Assembly (NCBI RefSeq): GCF_900099675.1
Contig: NZ_FNDQ01000009.1
Span: 56,614-120,613 of the forward strand
DNA length: 64,000 nt
Source: Myroides phaeus
GTDB lineage: Bacteria; Bacteroidota; Bacteroidia; Flavobacteriales; Flavobacteriaceae
Reading direction: 5' to 3'
The position numbers and the translations under genes were made by a program. Of the stretch, positions 7,771-16,450 are shown one piece after another. Numbering within the stretch: position 1 is the stretch's first letter; the number at the start of each line of letters is the position of its first letter. The notes under the pieces were generated by a model. It was not told where the DNA came from. It worked only from the letters and a program-made list of their open reading frames with translations, and did not search any database.

Positions 7771-8445
7771 TTATCTTCTTCCCATATAAATCATTACATA
7801 GTACAACAACGTACCTAAAGAAGAGATTGCAGCAACAACATATGTACGAGCTGCCCAAGACAAAGCATCCTTCGCTCCAGCATACTCTTGTTGATTAACC
7901 ATATTCTTGCTCTGAAGCCATTTTAAGGCACGATTACTTGCATCATACTCAACTGGCAAGGTAATAAAAGAAAACAGCGTTGTAAGAGCAAATAAAACAA
8001 TACCTAACAACAATAACTGTGGAAATGTATTAATCATCAATACTCCTCCTAATAATATAAAAGGCATAACACGAGAGCTAATGCTAACCGCTGGAACTAA
8101 TTTAGAACGCATAGTTAACCAATGATAAGCTTGTGCGTGTTGAACAGCATGACCTACCTCGTGTGCTGCCACAGCCGCTGCCGCTGCATTGCGCTCATTA
8201 TATACTGCTTCACTTAAATTTACCGTTTTGTCAGCAGGATTATAGTGGTCTGTCAATCTCCCTGGAGTAGATATAACCTTAACATCTCTTATTCCATGGT
8301 CAAACAACATCTTCTGTGCAATTTCAGCACCACTCATTCCATTTTGTAAATGCACCTTAGAGTACTTATCAAATTTAGATTGTAAGCGGTTACCTACAAA
8401 CCAACTTACTCCCATAATAAGTATCATAAAAATCCAAATTCCCAT
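7771..8445 (-). CDS. YugP-like neutral zinc metallopeptidase
   Basis: A 224-residue membrane metallopeptidase of the putative neutral zinc metallopeptidase family (B. subtilis YugP). One N-terminal membrane helix precedes the catalytic motif HEVGH (residues 95-99, inside AVAAHEVGHAVQH). Further hydrophobic segments follow (VMPFILLGGVLMI, LLLLGIVLFALTTL and a C-terminal one). The start at 8445 (MGIWIF) is preferred over an in-frame ATG at 8496 because a -33/-7 promoter pair lies between them, so the upstream ATG would not be in the mRNA. Physiological substrates of this family are unknown; a role in membrane or cell-envelope protein turnover is inferred. Confidence 0.85.
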   Translation of the reverse strand: MGIWIFMILIMGVSWFVGNRLQSKFDKYSKVHLQNGMSGAEIAQKMLFDHGIRDVKVISTPGRLTDHYNPADKTVNLSEAVYNERNAAAAAVAAHEVGHAVQHAQAYHWLTMRSKLVPAVSISSRVMPFILLGGVLMINTFPQLLLLGIVLFALTTLFSFITLPVEYDASNRALKWLQSKNMVNQQEYAGAKDALSWAARTYVVAAISSLGTLLYYVMIYMGRR

Positions 8446-8469
8446 AACACGTTTTTTTTTAGTTATATA

Positions 8470-8497
8470 CAAATATAACATCAAATGACAAGCCAAA
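8470..8497 (-). promoter_or_regulatory. promoter of the YugP-like protease gene
   Basis: Minus strand: TTTG (8497-8494), 16 bases, then TATATTTG (8477-8470). The ATG at 8445 is about 18 bases past the expected transcription start. Confidence 0.7.
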
Positions 8498-8520
8498 CTT
8501 TAAAAATGACACAATGGCAT

Positions 8521-8550
8521 AAAAAAAAGGGGCTACTTTCGTAACCCCTA
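8521..8550 (-). terminator. terminator of rimP-nusA-infB
   Basis: Read on the minus strand: AGGGG / CCCCT arms plus GTA-TAC with one mismatch around a small loop, followed by eight T. It lies 16 bases beyond the infB stop. Confidence 0.85.
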
Positions 8551-8565
8551 TCTAATAATATATTA

Positions 8566-11514
8566 CTATTTAAGTTTTTTCTTAACTTCCACTTCTTGGA
8601 ATGCTTCAATAACATCGTATTCTTTAATGTCATTGTAGTTTTTAATTTGAATACCACAATCATATCCTTTAGCAACTTCTTTAACATCGTCTTTGAAACG
8701 TTTTAAAGCAAGTAACTCACCAGTATAGATAACAACACCTTCACGGATTAAGCGGATTCTTGAAGAACGGAAGATCTTACCATCAGTAACCATACATCCA
8801 GCAATTGTTCCAACTTTAGAAATTTTGAACAACTCACGAATTTCAGCACTTCCTGTAACTTCTTCTTTCATCTCTGGAGATAACATACCTTCCATTGCAT
8901 CTTTCAAGTCATCAATTGCATCATAGATGATTGAGTAATTACGGATATCGATCTCTTCCTTATCAGCTAATTGTTTAGCAGATGCCATAGGACGAACGTT
9001 AAATCCGATAATAATTGCATCAGAAGCAGAAGCTAACAACACGTCAGATTCTGTAATCGCACCAACACCTTTATGAATGATATTAATTTGAATTTCTTCA
9101 GTAGATAATTTAGAGAATGAATCAGATAATGCCTCAACAGAACCGTCCACGTCTCCTTTTAAGATAATATTCAATTCTTTGAAATCTCCTAAAGCAATAC
9201 GACGTCCGATCTCTGCCAATGTAATATGACGTTGAGCACGTACAGATTGTTCACGAACTAACTGAGTACGTTTAGCAGCAATTTGTTTAGCTTCTTTTTC
9301 CTCTTCAAATACGTTGAATTTATCACCAGCAGTAGGAGCACCATCTAAACCTAATACAGAGATTGGTCTTGAAGGTCCAGCTTCTTTAACTGAATTACCA
9401 CGTTCATCATGCATAGCACGAACCTTACCATGGTTACGACCAGCTAATAAGTAATCACCTACTTTTAATGTACCAGCTTGAACTAATACAGTAGATACAT
9501 ATCCTCTACCTTTATCTAAGAATGCTTCAACAACAGTACCAACAGCTGCTTTATTAGGGTTAGCTTTTAACTCTAACATTTCAGCTTCAAGAAGAACTTT
9601 TTCAAGTAATTCTTTCATACCAATACCTTGTTTAGCAGAAATATCTTGTGATTGATAAGTACCTCCCCACTCTTCAACTAATAAGTTCATAGAAGCTAAA
9701 CGCTCTTTAATCTTATCAGGATTTGCAGTTGGTTTATCAACTTTATTAATTGCGAAAATAATTGGCACACCAGCCGCTTGAGCGTGGCTAATCGCCTCTT
9801 TTGTTTGTGGCATAATGTCATCATCCGCTGCAATTACGATAATAACAATATCTGTAACTTGAGCACCACGAGCACGCATTGCTGTAAAGGCCTCGTGACC
9901 AGGAGTATCTAAGAATGTAATCTTTTGTCCTCCTTCTAACGTTACACCATACGCACCAATGTGTTGTGTAATTCCACCAGACTCACCAGCAATTACGTTA
10001 GCTTTACGAACGTAATCCAATAAAGATGTTTTACCGTGATCCACGTGTCCCATTACTGTAACAATAGGAGCTCTTGGTAGTAAATCTTCTTCTCTATCTG
10101 GAGTTTCTTCAATAGCTTCGTCAATATCAGCAGTTGTAAAATCTACTTCATATCCAAATTCATCAGCAACAATAGTCAATGTCTCAGCATCTAAACGTTG
10201 ATTCATCGTAACCATAATTCCCAATGACATACAACTACCAATTACTTTAGTAATAGGCACATCCATCATCGTAGCAACTTCACCTACAGTAACGAATTCC
10301 GTTACTTTCAAGATTCTGCTTCCAGCTTCGATTTCTAACTGCTCCATATCCGTTTTCTTACGGTGTGTATCACGTTTATCACGACGATACTTAGCAGCTT
10401 TTGACTTATTACCTTTACCTTGAAGACGCTCAAGTGTCTCCTTAATTTGGTTTTTAACTTCTTCTTCAGTCGGCTCAGCTTTTACAATAGGAGCAGTATT
10501 TCTTCTTTGGTTATTCTTATTACCAAATTTTCCACCACCACTATTATTCTTGTTGTGACCTCCTTTGTTATTGTTGTTATTTCCTCCTGTATTGTTAGAA
10601 TTAGCATTATTAGTATTCGTCCCCTCACCAGGTTTTGCAATACGTTTTCTCTTATTCTTGTTAGCACCCTGAGTACCTTCTTTTTTGTTATCTTTATTAG
10701 AAGCGTTACCATTTCCTTTTTTAGGATCTTCTTTTTTCTTCTTAGGCTTATTAAATTGAGACAAGTCAATTGTTTGTCCTGTAAAAGTAGTTCCTGAAAG
10801 CTTTTGGTAATTTGTTTTGATTACTTCATCTCCAACTTTTGCATCTGCATTGTTAGTCTCTTCTACTTTTTTAGAATCAACCTTTTTAAATGAAGCATCT
10901 TTACCTCCTGTAGATTCCTTTTGTTTTGGTTTTTCTACCTCTTTTTTACCTTCCACTTGTTTACCTGGGTTCGTTACTTTAGACGCCTCTTTCTTAACTT
11001 CAGTTTTAGGAGCAGTTTCTTTTTTGCTTTCTACAACTGTGTTAGACTCTTTACCCTTACTATCTTTAGCAGGAGCTTTAGCATCTTTTTCTAAAGTTTT
11101 ATTCACTTTATTTACATCTTCTGAAGGAGCTTTAGTTTTCTTAGGCTCAAGATCAATTTTACCAACCGTCTTTATAGCAGCAATCTCTTCAGCCTTAGCT
11201 CTAATGATTTCTTGCTCACGTTTGATACGTAATTCTTCTTGCTTTTTCTTTTCCTCTAGCTCTTTCTCGCGCTCCAATTTAAAAGCCTCTTTCTCTTTCT
11301 TTTTCTCTTCACTCACCTCAATAGATGCCTCTTTCTTACCTTTATCGGCAGAAAATTGTTTACACAAAACGCTATATTCTACCTCAGAAATTTTAGCATT
11401 AGGTGTTGCGTCGATATCATGCCCTTTACCTTTTAAAAAGTCAACGGCTCTATCTAGAGAAATATTCAATTCCCTTAAAACTTTATTTATTCTTATTGCT
11501 CTTTCTTCAGACAT
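8566..11514 (-). CDS. infB: translation initiation factor IF-2
   Basis: A 982-residue IF-2, the GTPase that brings initiator tRNA to the 30S subunit and promotes subunit joining. Residues 1-55 form the small IF2N domain. About residues 75-350 are a low-complexity Lys/Glu/Asn/Gly-rich linker, with asparagine-glycine tracts around 295-335. The G domain begins near residue 487 with GHVDHGKTS, followed by DTPGHEAF and NKVDKP. Beta-barrel and C-terminal domains follow. The long charged linker explains long open frames on the opposite strand at 10.4-11.5 kb, which are not genes. It is the last gene of rimP-nusA-infB, 46 bases after nusA. Confidence 0.97.
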   Translation of the reverse strand: MSEERAIRINKVLRELNISLDRAVDFLKGKGHDIDATPNAKISEVEYSVLCKQFSADKGKKEASIEVSEEKKKEKEAFKLEREKELEEKKKQEELRIKREQEIIRAKAEEIAAIKTVGKIDLEPKKTKAPSEDVNKVNKTLEKDAKAPAKDSKGKESNTVVESKKETAPKTEVKKEASKVTNPGKQVEGKKEVEKPKQKESTGGKDASFKKVDSKKVEETNNADAKVGDEVIKTNYQKLSGTTFTGQTIDLSQFNKPKKKKEDPKKGNGNASNKDNKKEGTQGANKNKRKRIAKPGEGTNTNNANSNNTGGNNNNNKGGHNKNNSGGGKFGNKNNQRRNTAPIVKAEPTEEEVKNQIKETLERLQGKGNKSKAAKYRRDKRDTHRKKTDMEQLEIEAGSRILKVTEFVTVGEVATMMDVPITKVIGSCMSLGIMVTMNQRLDAETLTIVADEFGYEVDFTTADIDEAIEETPDREEDLLPRAPIVTVMGHVDHGKTSLLDYVRKANVIAGESGGITQHIGAYGVTLEGGQKITFLDTPGHEAFTAMRARGAQVTDIVIIVIAADDDIMPQTKEAISHAQAAGVPIIFAINKVDKPTANPDKIKERLASMNLLVEEWGGTYQSQDISAKQGIGMKELLEKVLLEAEMLELKANPNKAAVGTVVEAFLDKGRGYVSTVLVQAGTLKVGDYLLAGRNHGKVRAMHDERGNSVKEAGPSRPISVLGLDGAPTAGDKFNVFEEEKEAKQIAAKRTQLVREQSVRAQRHITLAEIGRRIALGDFKELNIILKGDVDGSVEALSDSFSKLSTEEIQINIIHKGVGAITESDVLLASASDAIIIGFNVRPMASAKQLADKEEIDIRNYSIIYDAIDDLKDAMEGMLSPEMKEEVTGSAEIRELFKISKVGTIAGCMVTDGKIFRSSRIRLIREGVVIYTGELLALKRFKDDVKEVAKGYDCGIQIKNYNDIKEYDVIEAFQEVEVKKKLK

Positions 11515-11560
11515 ATTATCTTTTTAGTGTATTTAAATGTGTTGTGTTGTTTTGCTGGTG

Positions 11561-12799
11561 TTAATCTTCGAACTCTTCCTTCAAGATTCTCATCACATCT
11601 TCAATTGTTTCCTCTTCAAGATCAGTTCGTTTCATCAACTCATCAACACTAAGACTTAAAACGCTTTTTGCTGTATCCAAACCAATTCTTGCAAATTCTT
11701 CAATAACCCATTCGTCAATTTCATCTTTGAATTCTTTTAATTCAACGTCATCATCTTCAGGGTTTAGTTCTCTCATAACATCAATATCGTATCCAGTTAA
11801 CATACCAGCCAACTTGATGTTTTGACCTCCACGACCAATCGCACGAGATACCTCTTCTAAATCTAAATAAACATTTGCTTTTTTAGCTTCCTCATCGATA
11901 ACAACTTTGTTAACACGAGCTGGAGCTAATGCACGTTTAATAAATAAATCTACATTGTTTGTAAAGTTAATAACGTCAATATTCTCGTTTCCTAACTCAC
12001 GAACAATCCCATGAATACGAGACCCTTTCATACCTACACAAGCACCAACTGGGTCAATTCGATCATCAAATGTATCTACAGCAACTTTCGCTTTTTCTCC
12101 TGGAATTCTCACTACTTTTTTTACAGAGATGTGACCATCTGCAATTTCTGGAATCTCTTGTTCAAACAATTTTTCCAAAAATTTAATAGAAGTACGAGAC
12201 ATGATGATTTGTGGTTTTGTACCTTTCAATTCAACAGACTCAATAATACCTCTTACTGTATCACCTTTTCTAAAAAAGTCAGATGCAATCTGTTTTTCTT
12301 TCGGTAATACGATTTCATTTCCTTCTTCATCCATCAAAATTACAACTTTTGGACGGATGTGATGCACTTCAGCAGAATAAACTTCACCTACGATGTCTTT
12401 AAACTGTTTGTACAAAGTAGTATTATCATGTTCAGTAACTTTAGAGTTTAAGTTCTGACGCAATGCTAAGATAGCACGTCTTCCCAATTGCTCCAATTTC
12501 ACTTCTTCAGAAACTTCTTCTCCTACCTCAAAATCTGGTTCGATTTTACGTGCCTGTGATAATGATATTTCATAATTATCATCCTCTACTTCACCATCAT
12601 TTACAACAGTACGGTTTCTAAATATCTGGCAATCACCTTTATCTGGATTAACAATAATATCAAAATTATCATCAGCTCCAAATCTTTTTTTCAACGCATT
12701 TCTAAATACATCTTCTAAAATAGCCATCAGCGTTACACGCTCGATATCTTTTTCGTCTTTAAATTCTGAGAATGAATCTACTAAATCTCTATTCTCCAT
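11561..12799 (-). CDS. nusA: transcription termination/antitermination factor NusA
   Basis: A 412-residue NusA that binds RNA polymerase and modulates pausing, termination and antitermination. The N-terminal polymerase-binding domain (1-130), an S1 domain (about 132-200) and two KH domains (about 205-345; GACVGMKGSRIHG and AIGRGGQNIKLA are the GxxG loops) are visible. The C-terminal tail is acidic and short (DVELKEFKDEIDEW...). E. coli NusA, at 495 residues, carries two further acidic repeats that are absent or reduced here; this short form is common outside proteobacteria. It lies 15 bases after rimP. NusA itself could read the hairpin in the operon leader. Confidence 0.97.
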   Translation of the reverse strand: MENRDLVDSFSEFKDEKDIERVTLMAILEDVFRNALKKRFGADDNFDIIVNPDKGDCQIFRNRTVVNDGEVEDDNYEISLSQARKIEPDFEVGEEVSEEVKLEQLGRRAILALRQNLNSKVTEHDNTTLYKQFKDIVGEVYSAEVHHIRPKVVILMDEEGNEIVLPKEKQIASDFFRKGDTVRGIIESVELKGTKPQIIMSRTSIKFLEKLFEQEIPEIADGHISVKKVVRIPGEKAKVAVDTFDDRIDPVGACVGMKGSRIHGIVRELGNENIDVINFTNNVDLFIKRALAPARVNKVVIDEEAKKANVYLDLEEVSRAIGRGGQNIKLAGMLTGYDIDVMRELNPEDDDVELKEFKDEIDEWVIEEFARIGLDTAKSVLSLSVDELMKRTDLEEETIEDVMRILKEEFED

Positions 12800-12814
12800 G
12801 TGATCTTTATATTT

Positions 12815-13282
12815 TTAAAATGAAATTATAACATTCGCTTCTTTAATATTCTCAAAAGGAATTACAGCTTCTTTTTCTACTGTAACTTTTCCTTTCCCGA
12901 CAGGTTTTGGTTCTCTCGTTTTCCACTTAAGAACTATCTTATCGTCTACGATACTATCTAATGTAGCTTCGTACTTTTCTTGTTCGTGTGTTACCACTTT
13001 TAACTTTCTACCAATATTCTTGTTATACTGGCGGAACAATTTTATTGGTGAAGTTGCTCCTGCTGAGGCTACTTCAAGAGAAAAATCTTCTTCTTCTCTA
13101 TCCAAATTGTGCTCAATAGCGCGACTAAAATTGATACAATCTTGTAATACTACGCCTTCATCACCATCTATAATAACAGTAATTTTATTATCAGACGATA
13201 TAGTAAAATCTATGATAAATATAGACGGATACTGCTCTAATGCCTGATCAATTAATTGTTGTACTTTACTTTTTAATGTCAT
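12815..13282 (-). CDS. rimP: ribosome maturation factor RimP
   Basis: A 155-residue RimP, needed for late 30S subunit assembly. The N-terminal alpha/beta domain contains [14 protein letters not shown] and [14 protein letters not shown] (equivalent of the conserved LEVSSPG). The C-terminal SH3-like domain ends [12 protein letters not shown]. It is the first gene of the rimP-nusA-infB operon. The leader between the -7 box (13355-13348) and the ATG is about 60 bases and contains a strong hairpin followed by TTTTT, ending 12 bases before the start codon. Confidence 0.93.
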   Translation of the reverse strand: MTLKSKVQQLIDQALEQYPSIFIIDFTISSDNKITVIIDGDEGVVLQDCINFSRAIEHNLDREEEDFSLEVASAGATSPIKLFRQYNKNIGRKLKVVTHEQEKYEATLDSIVDDKIVLKWKTREPKPVGKGKVTVEKEAVIPFENIKEANVIISF

Positions 13283-13294
13283 ATGCTATAAAAA

Positions 13295-13316
13295 GAGGGG
13301 ACATCTATGTCCCCTC
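13295..13316 (-). promoter_or_regulatory. terminator-like hairpin in the rimP-nusA-infB leader
   Basis: Perfect 10-bp arms (GAGGGGACAT and its complement) around a 2-base centre. On the minus strand the hairpin is followed by TTTTT, the layout of an intrinsic terminator, yet it lies downstream of the rimP -7 box and only 12 bases before the rimP ATG. No minus-strand gene precedes it, because uspA is divergent. It is therefore either an attenuator or a translational block for the operon. On the plus strand no T-tract follows. Confidence 0.65.
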
Positions 13317-13347
13317 ATTATTTAACTTGTTTTAATAAATAACAGCA

Positions 13348-13355
13348 CAAAGATA
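13348..13355 (-). promoter_or_regulatory. -7 promoter element of rimP-nusA-infB
   Basis: Minus-strand TATCTTTG matches TAnnTTTG exactly. A TTTG at 13374-13371 is only 15 bases upstream, short for a -33 box. Confidence 0.55.
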
Positions 13356-13380
13356 TTAATTTTTTTATTACAAATAAAAC

Positions 13381-13413
13381 TTTTGCCTATTGATAATTAT
13401 ATTCTTAACTTTA
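13381..13413 (+). promoter_or_regulatory. probable uspA promoter
   Basis: TTTTG (13381-13385), 20 bases, then TAACTTTA (one base off TAnnTTTG). The ATG is 38 bases beyond the -7 box. Confidence 0.5.
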
Positions 13414-13451
13414 AATCACACAAATAAATAGATAAAACAACTAATAATACC

Positions 13452-14279
13452 ATGAAAAAAATACTTGTCCCAACAGACTTTTCTTCTCAAGCCTATAATG
13501 CTATAAAAATAGCAGCAGTTCTTGCAAAAAAATCGAACTCAGAAATATTATTATTGCACGTTCTTGATTTACCACAACAGGGTAGCGACAGCATAAGTAA
13601 AGGCTCTCCTATTCCTGAGGTTATGTTCTTTAAAAATGCCGCAGAACACAAACTAAAAGAGCTTGCTTTATCTGAAATATTCAACGGAGTAAATGTATCT
13701 ACCAGCTTAATTCTTGAAAGAACTTCGCCTGGTGTTGTCAAAACAGCCGAAACAAATGATGTGGATTTAATCGTTATGGGATCTCATGGTGTAAGTGGAG
13801 CTAAAGAATACTTTGTTGGTTCTAACACACAAAAAGTAGTTCGCACTTCTGATATCCCTGTTCTTGTAATCAAAGGAGACGATGAAGAATTTAACATCAA
13901 TGATATCGTTTTTGCATCTGACTTCTCTGATAATATGAAAGAACCTTTCAAAAGAATTTTACGTTTAAACAGCCTATTAAACGCAAATTTACACTTGCTA
14001 ATGGTTAATACTCCAAATAGTTTTAAACCGACACACGTAGCAGAAGAAATTTTAAATGACTTCTTACAGGATACTACTGATAACTCATTTGACCTTTCAA
14101 TATATAATGATTTGAATGTTGAAAAGGGAATAATCAATTTCTCTAAAAAGATTAATGCTGATTTAATTACTATTGCTACACACGGCAGAACGGGATTATC
14201 TCATTTCTTCAACGGAAGCATTAGCGAAGATTTAGTAAATCACTCAAAAATATCAGTTTTAACAATCAAAATTGACTAA
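13452..14279 (+). CDS. tandem universal stress protein (two UspA domains)
   Basis: A 275-residue cytoplasmic protein made of two Usp domains. Domain 1 (about 1-145) starts KKILVPTDFSSQA and carries MGSHGVSGAKEYFVGS, which matches the ATP-binding G-2x-G-9x-G-S/T signature. Domain 2 (about 148-275) has DIVFASDFSD and ATHGRTGLSHFFNGSIS, a second copy of the signature. Tandem Usp proteins bind ATP or act as stress-linked regulators; the specific stress is not visible here. The gene is divergent from rimP and ends with a good terminator 45 bases downstream. No two-component or Crp-type site was recognised upstream. Confidence 0.92.
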   Translation: MKKILVPTDFSSQAYNAIKIAAVLAKKSNSEILLLHVLDLPQQGSDSISKGSPIPEVMFFKNAAEHKLKELALSEIFNGVNVSTSLILERTSPGVVKTAETNDVDLIVMGSHGVSGAKEYFVGSNTQKVVRTSDIPVLVIKGDDEEFNINDIVFASDFSDNMKEPFKRILRLNSLLNANLHLLMVNTPNSFKPTHVAEEILNDFLQDTTDNSFDLSIYNDLNVEKGIINFSKKINADLITIATHGRTGLSHFFNGSISEDLVNHSKISVLTIKID

Positions 14280-14323
14280 TTATTCTTGACTTGTTTTAAA
14301 CAAACAAAGTAATTTAATTATAC

Positions 14324-14359
14324 AACAGTAGTAGACATCCGTTTACTACTGTTTTTTTT
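14324..14359 (+). terminator. terminator of the universal stress protein gene
   Basis: Ten-bp perfect stem AACAGTAGTA/TACTACTGTT, 10-base loop and a long T-tract. Confidence 0.9.
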
Positions 14360-14420
14360 GTACTATTTAAAACTACATTACCCCCACATAAACTGAACAA
14401 CCACAAGGCTAATGCGTATC

Positions 14421-14540
14421 TTGTACAGCACTCGTACCACACATCTTCGACATATAGCCCACATTCACTCGGAAAACACCCCTCTTTTCCGAACAAGTGT
14501 GGTACTAATGTGGTATTAATGTGGTACAAGTGTCGACTAA
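14421..14540. repeat. intergenic element A: 11-bp repeats in two opposed arms
   Basis: The 492-base gap 14280-14771 has no credible gene. Between its two convergent terminators (14324-14359 and 14671-14709) lies a repeat array. The right arm has units starting at 14497, 14508, 14519 and 14530: GTGTGGTACTA, ATGTGGTATTA, ATGTGGTACAA and the degenerate GTGTCGACTAA. The left arm has units in inverse orientation at 14421, 14432, 14443 and 14454: TTGTACAGCAC, TCGTACCACAC, ATCTTCGACAT, ATAGCCCACAT. Between the arms (14465-14496) is a hairpin with CGGAAAA/TTTTCCG around CACCCCTC. The 11-base period is one helical turn, as expected for an array of protein-binding sites. The rest of the gap is plain, pyrimidine-rich on the plus strand. 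Confidence 0.7.
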
Positions 14541-14670
14541 GCATAAAACAAAAGCCTCTTCACTTTCGAACACCTCTTCTTTTACACCCTATCATATAAA
14601 GAAATACAAGTTCTCTATTAAACAACAAGTCCCCTTTCCCTTTTCAATGTCTCCAACAAAAAACTACATA

Positions 14671-14709
14671 AAAAAAACTGCACCCATACTTTCGTATATG
14701 ATGCAGTTT
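14671..14709 (-). terminator. terminator of the sigma factor/MscS operon
   Basis: On the minus strand AAACTGCA and TGCAGTTT arms, with an inner GTAT/ATAC pairing, are followed by a T-tract. It lies about 60 bases beyond the channel gene. Confidence 0.75.
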
Positions 14710-14771
14710 AAAAAATATATATTCTTTTGTGCTACGTTGCCAATTATTATCTATGCAACAATCGCCCAATT

Positions 14772-15596
14772 CTATTTTATTATTTCAATATGACTTTCTG
14801 AAACTTTTGCTATTGGCAAATAATGCTTTTTCCCTTCTACTAATAAACACAAATAGATATTATCTATAGAAATCACATATCCTTCTAATCCATCTATTCG
14901 AATCAATTGACCAAGTTCTAAGTTCTTTCTCGCATAAAATGAATATAGTAATCTTGTAATAACATCTTTAGAACCTAATCCTAAAGACAGAGCTACTGTT
15001 AACAACAAAGCTCCTATTATAATAGAAATATTACTTGTGATAATATCAGTATTTATACCCATTTGATTTAACGTAGTAATAATTACAAACACTAAAATCA
15101 AATAGAAAAGTATATTCCCAATCATACGAGCGCCACTAAAATCAACGGCTTTCAAAACTCCTACAACTGCTTTCTTAATCCAAGAAGCAAAATATAGTCC
15201 CCCTACAAAGATTAGCAATGCTACAAAAACCTTAGGAACATAAAGCATTAAATTTCCTACTTCTCGAGAAACAATATCAAGCCCGAATAACTCAGCTCCG
15301 ACAACGACCATAAGAAAGACAACAAAAATCTTTACAAAAAAGATTAATATACTGTCTACTTTTATTGCAAAGTTTAGCTTACTTAAAAACTCATTTTCGT
15401 TTATTAATTTCTGTATCTTATCTAATCTAATTACTTTAAAAACTTTCTTTAAAACATAAGAAAGCAACTTTACCACTAACCAGCAAAGCAAAATATAACC
15501 TACTAAAAAAACAAAGCCCATCAATCCCTTTAACAAAGATCCTGTTACTGAGCTAATCATTTGGCTTGGATACTCAAAACTATAAAGTTCCATCAT
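14772..15596 (-). CDS. MscS-family mechanosensitive channel
   Basis: A 274-residue membrane protein with five hydrophobic helices (about 18-42, 80-105, 117-141, 158-180, 188-210). The first part contains the TM-helix repeats typical of Bacteroidota small-conductance channel relatives. The last helix is Gly/Ala-rich and ends SLGLGSKDVITRLLYSFYARKNLELGQLIRIDGLEGYV, quoted here only as the pore-helix-to-beta-domain junction (positions about 205-243). The large C-terminal domain of E. coli MscS is mostly missing. It likely senses membrane tension. It overlaps the preceding 75-aa gene by 17 bases, so it is the third gene of a sigma factor operon. Confidence 0.8.
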   Translation of the reverse strand: MMELYSFEYPSQMISSVTGSLLKGLMGFVFLVGYILLCWLVVKLLSYVLKKVFKVIRLDKIQKLINENEFLSKLNFAIKVDSILIFFVKIFVVFLMVVVGAELFGLDIVSREVGNLMLYVPKVFVALLIFVGGLYFASWIKKAVVGVLKAVDFSGARMIGNILFYLILVFVIITTLNQMGINTDIITSNISIIIGALLLTVALSLGLGSKDVITRLLYSFYARKNLELGQLIRIDGLEGYVISIDNIYLCLLVEGKKHYLPIAKVSESHIEIIK

Positions 15597-15807
15597 TCTT
15601 ACTATTTTTAATTTTCTCGATTATTTCGTTTTCTCTTTTTGTATCTTTTTCTCCCATTAAGCTTTGAATTGTCTGAGGAATTTTTACTGTGTATAACTCT
15701 GACATATCCAATGACAACTTAATAAAATTAAGATTATCTATTACCCTATCCTTTAAGTAATCTGGTAATTTTTCATCCTGAAGTATTTTTTTGAACGGAT
15801 TATCCAT
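15580..15807 (-). CDS. small protein between ECF sigma factor and channel gene
   Basis: A 75-residue soluble protein with no recognised domain and no membrane segment. It is mostly charged, predicted-helical sequence (KILQDEKLPDYLKDRVIDNL, then KDTKRENEIIEKIKNSK). It begins 2 bases after the sigma factor stop and overlaps the channel gene by 17 bases, so the three products are probably made together. The position right after an ECF sigma factor is where anti-sigma factors are usually encoded, but it lacks the membrane helix and the HxxxCxxC zinc motif of ZAS-type anti-sigmas. A role in controlling the sigma factor is possible but unproven. Confidence 0.7.
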   Translation of the reverse strand: MDNPFKKILQDEKLPDYLKDRVIDNLNFIKLSLDMSELYTVKIPQTIQSLMGEKDTKRENEIIEKIKNSKNDGTL

Positions 15808-15809
15808 AA

Positions 15810-16391
15810 TTACAATGAGTTATAAATTTCTACAATTCTTTTCTTAGCTCTATGAAGACGCATCTTAACAGCGCTTTCTCCCAAATCTAACAAGGCAGAT
15901 ATTTCCTTAATAGGCTTATCATCTTGATATTTCATCAATAATAGAATCTTATCTTCAGAATCAAGCCTCACTAAAGACTCTTGTAACTTACCAACACTTA
16001 ATGCAAAGATTTCTTCATCACTGATTTCATCTTCAACTGCAATATCATATTGATTTTCGTCGCTCAAATTCTCTTCTTTTCTCTTTTTCTTTAAAACCGA
16101 TTTAGAATAATTTACACAATGGTTATATGCAAATGAGTAAATCCAAGTAGAAAACTTTGAATCCCCTCTAAAGTTTTTCAAATTCAAATATAGCTTAACA
16201 AAGATATCTTGTGTTAAATCTTCTGCTACATCTCTTGACTCTGCAAAACCCAGACATTTTCCAAAAACTTTCTGCGCATACCTATCGTAAAGTATTCCAA
16301 ATAAATTAGTATTACCGCTATGAACAATAAACTGAACCAGTTCTTCATCATTCATTGCCGCAAAATTACTATTCTGTGAATTAAACTTCAT
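15810..16391 (-). CDS. ECF-type RNA polymerase sigma factor
   Basis: A 193-residue sigma-70 family factor of the extracytoplasmic-function group. Region 2 (about residues 20-95) includes DVAEDLTQDIFVKLY and FSTWIYSFAYNHCVNY. An acidic linker (ENLSDENQYDIAVEDEISDEE) follows, then region 4 (about 130-190) with a helix-turn-helix ending GESAVKMRLHRAKKRIVEIY. Regions 1.1 and 3 are absent, as in the family. The downstream genes are a 75-aa protein and a mechanosensitive channel, which suggests control of envelope or osmotic responses. No typical membrane anti-sigma gene follows. Confidence 0.92.
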   Translation of the reverse strand: MKFNSQNSNFAAMNDEELVQFIVHSGNTNLFGILYDRYAQKVFGKCLGFAESRDVAEDLTQDIFVKLYLNLKNFRGDSKFSTWIYSFAYNHCVNYSKSVLKKKRKEENLSDENQYDIAVEDEISDEEIFALSVGKLQESLVRLDSEDKILLLMKYQDDKPIKEISALLDLGESAVKMRLHRAKKRIVEIYNSL

Positions 16392-16450
16392 ACTTATTAT
16401 TTACGCATACAAATTAAACCTTTTTATAGATAAAAGCTAAAAATGTAAAA

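Noticed and set aside
10420..11527. Long open frames on the plus strand opposite infB (about 125 and 236 codons)
   Set aside because: They mirror the Lys/Glu-rich linker of IF-2, giving Ser/Leu/Phe-rich nonsense with no promoter or family pattern.
14314..14793. Two open frames (76 and 90 codons) in the uspA-mscS gap
   Set aside because: They run through two terminators and the repeat element, and one enters the mscS coding end; composition is not protein-like and no -7 box fits.
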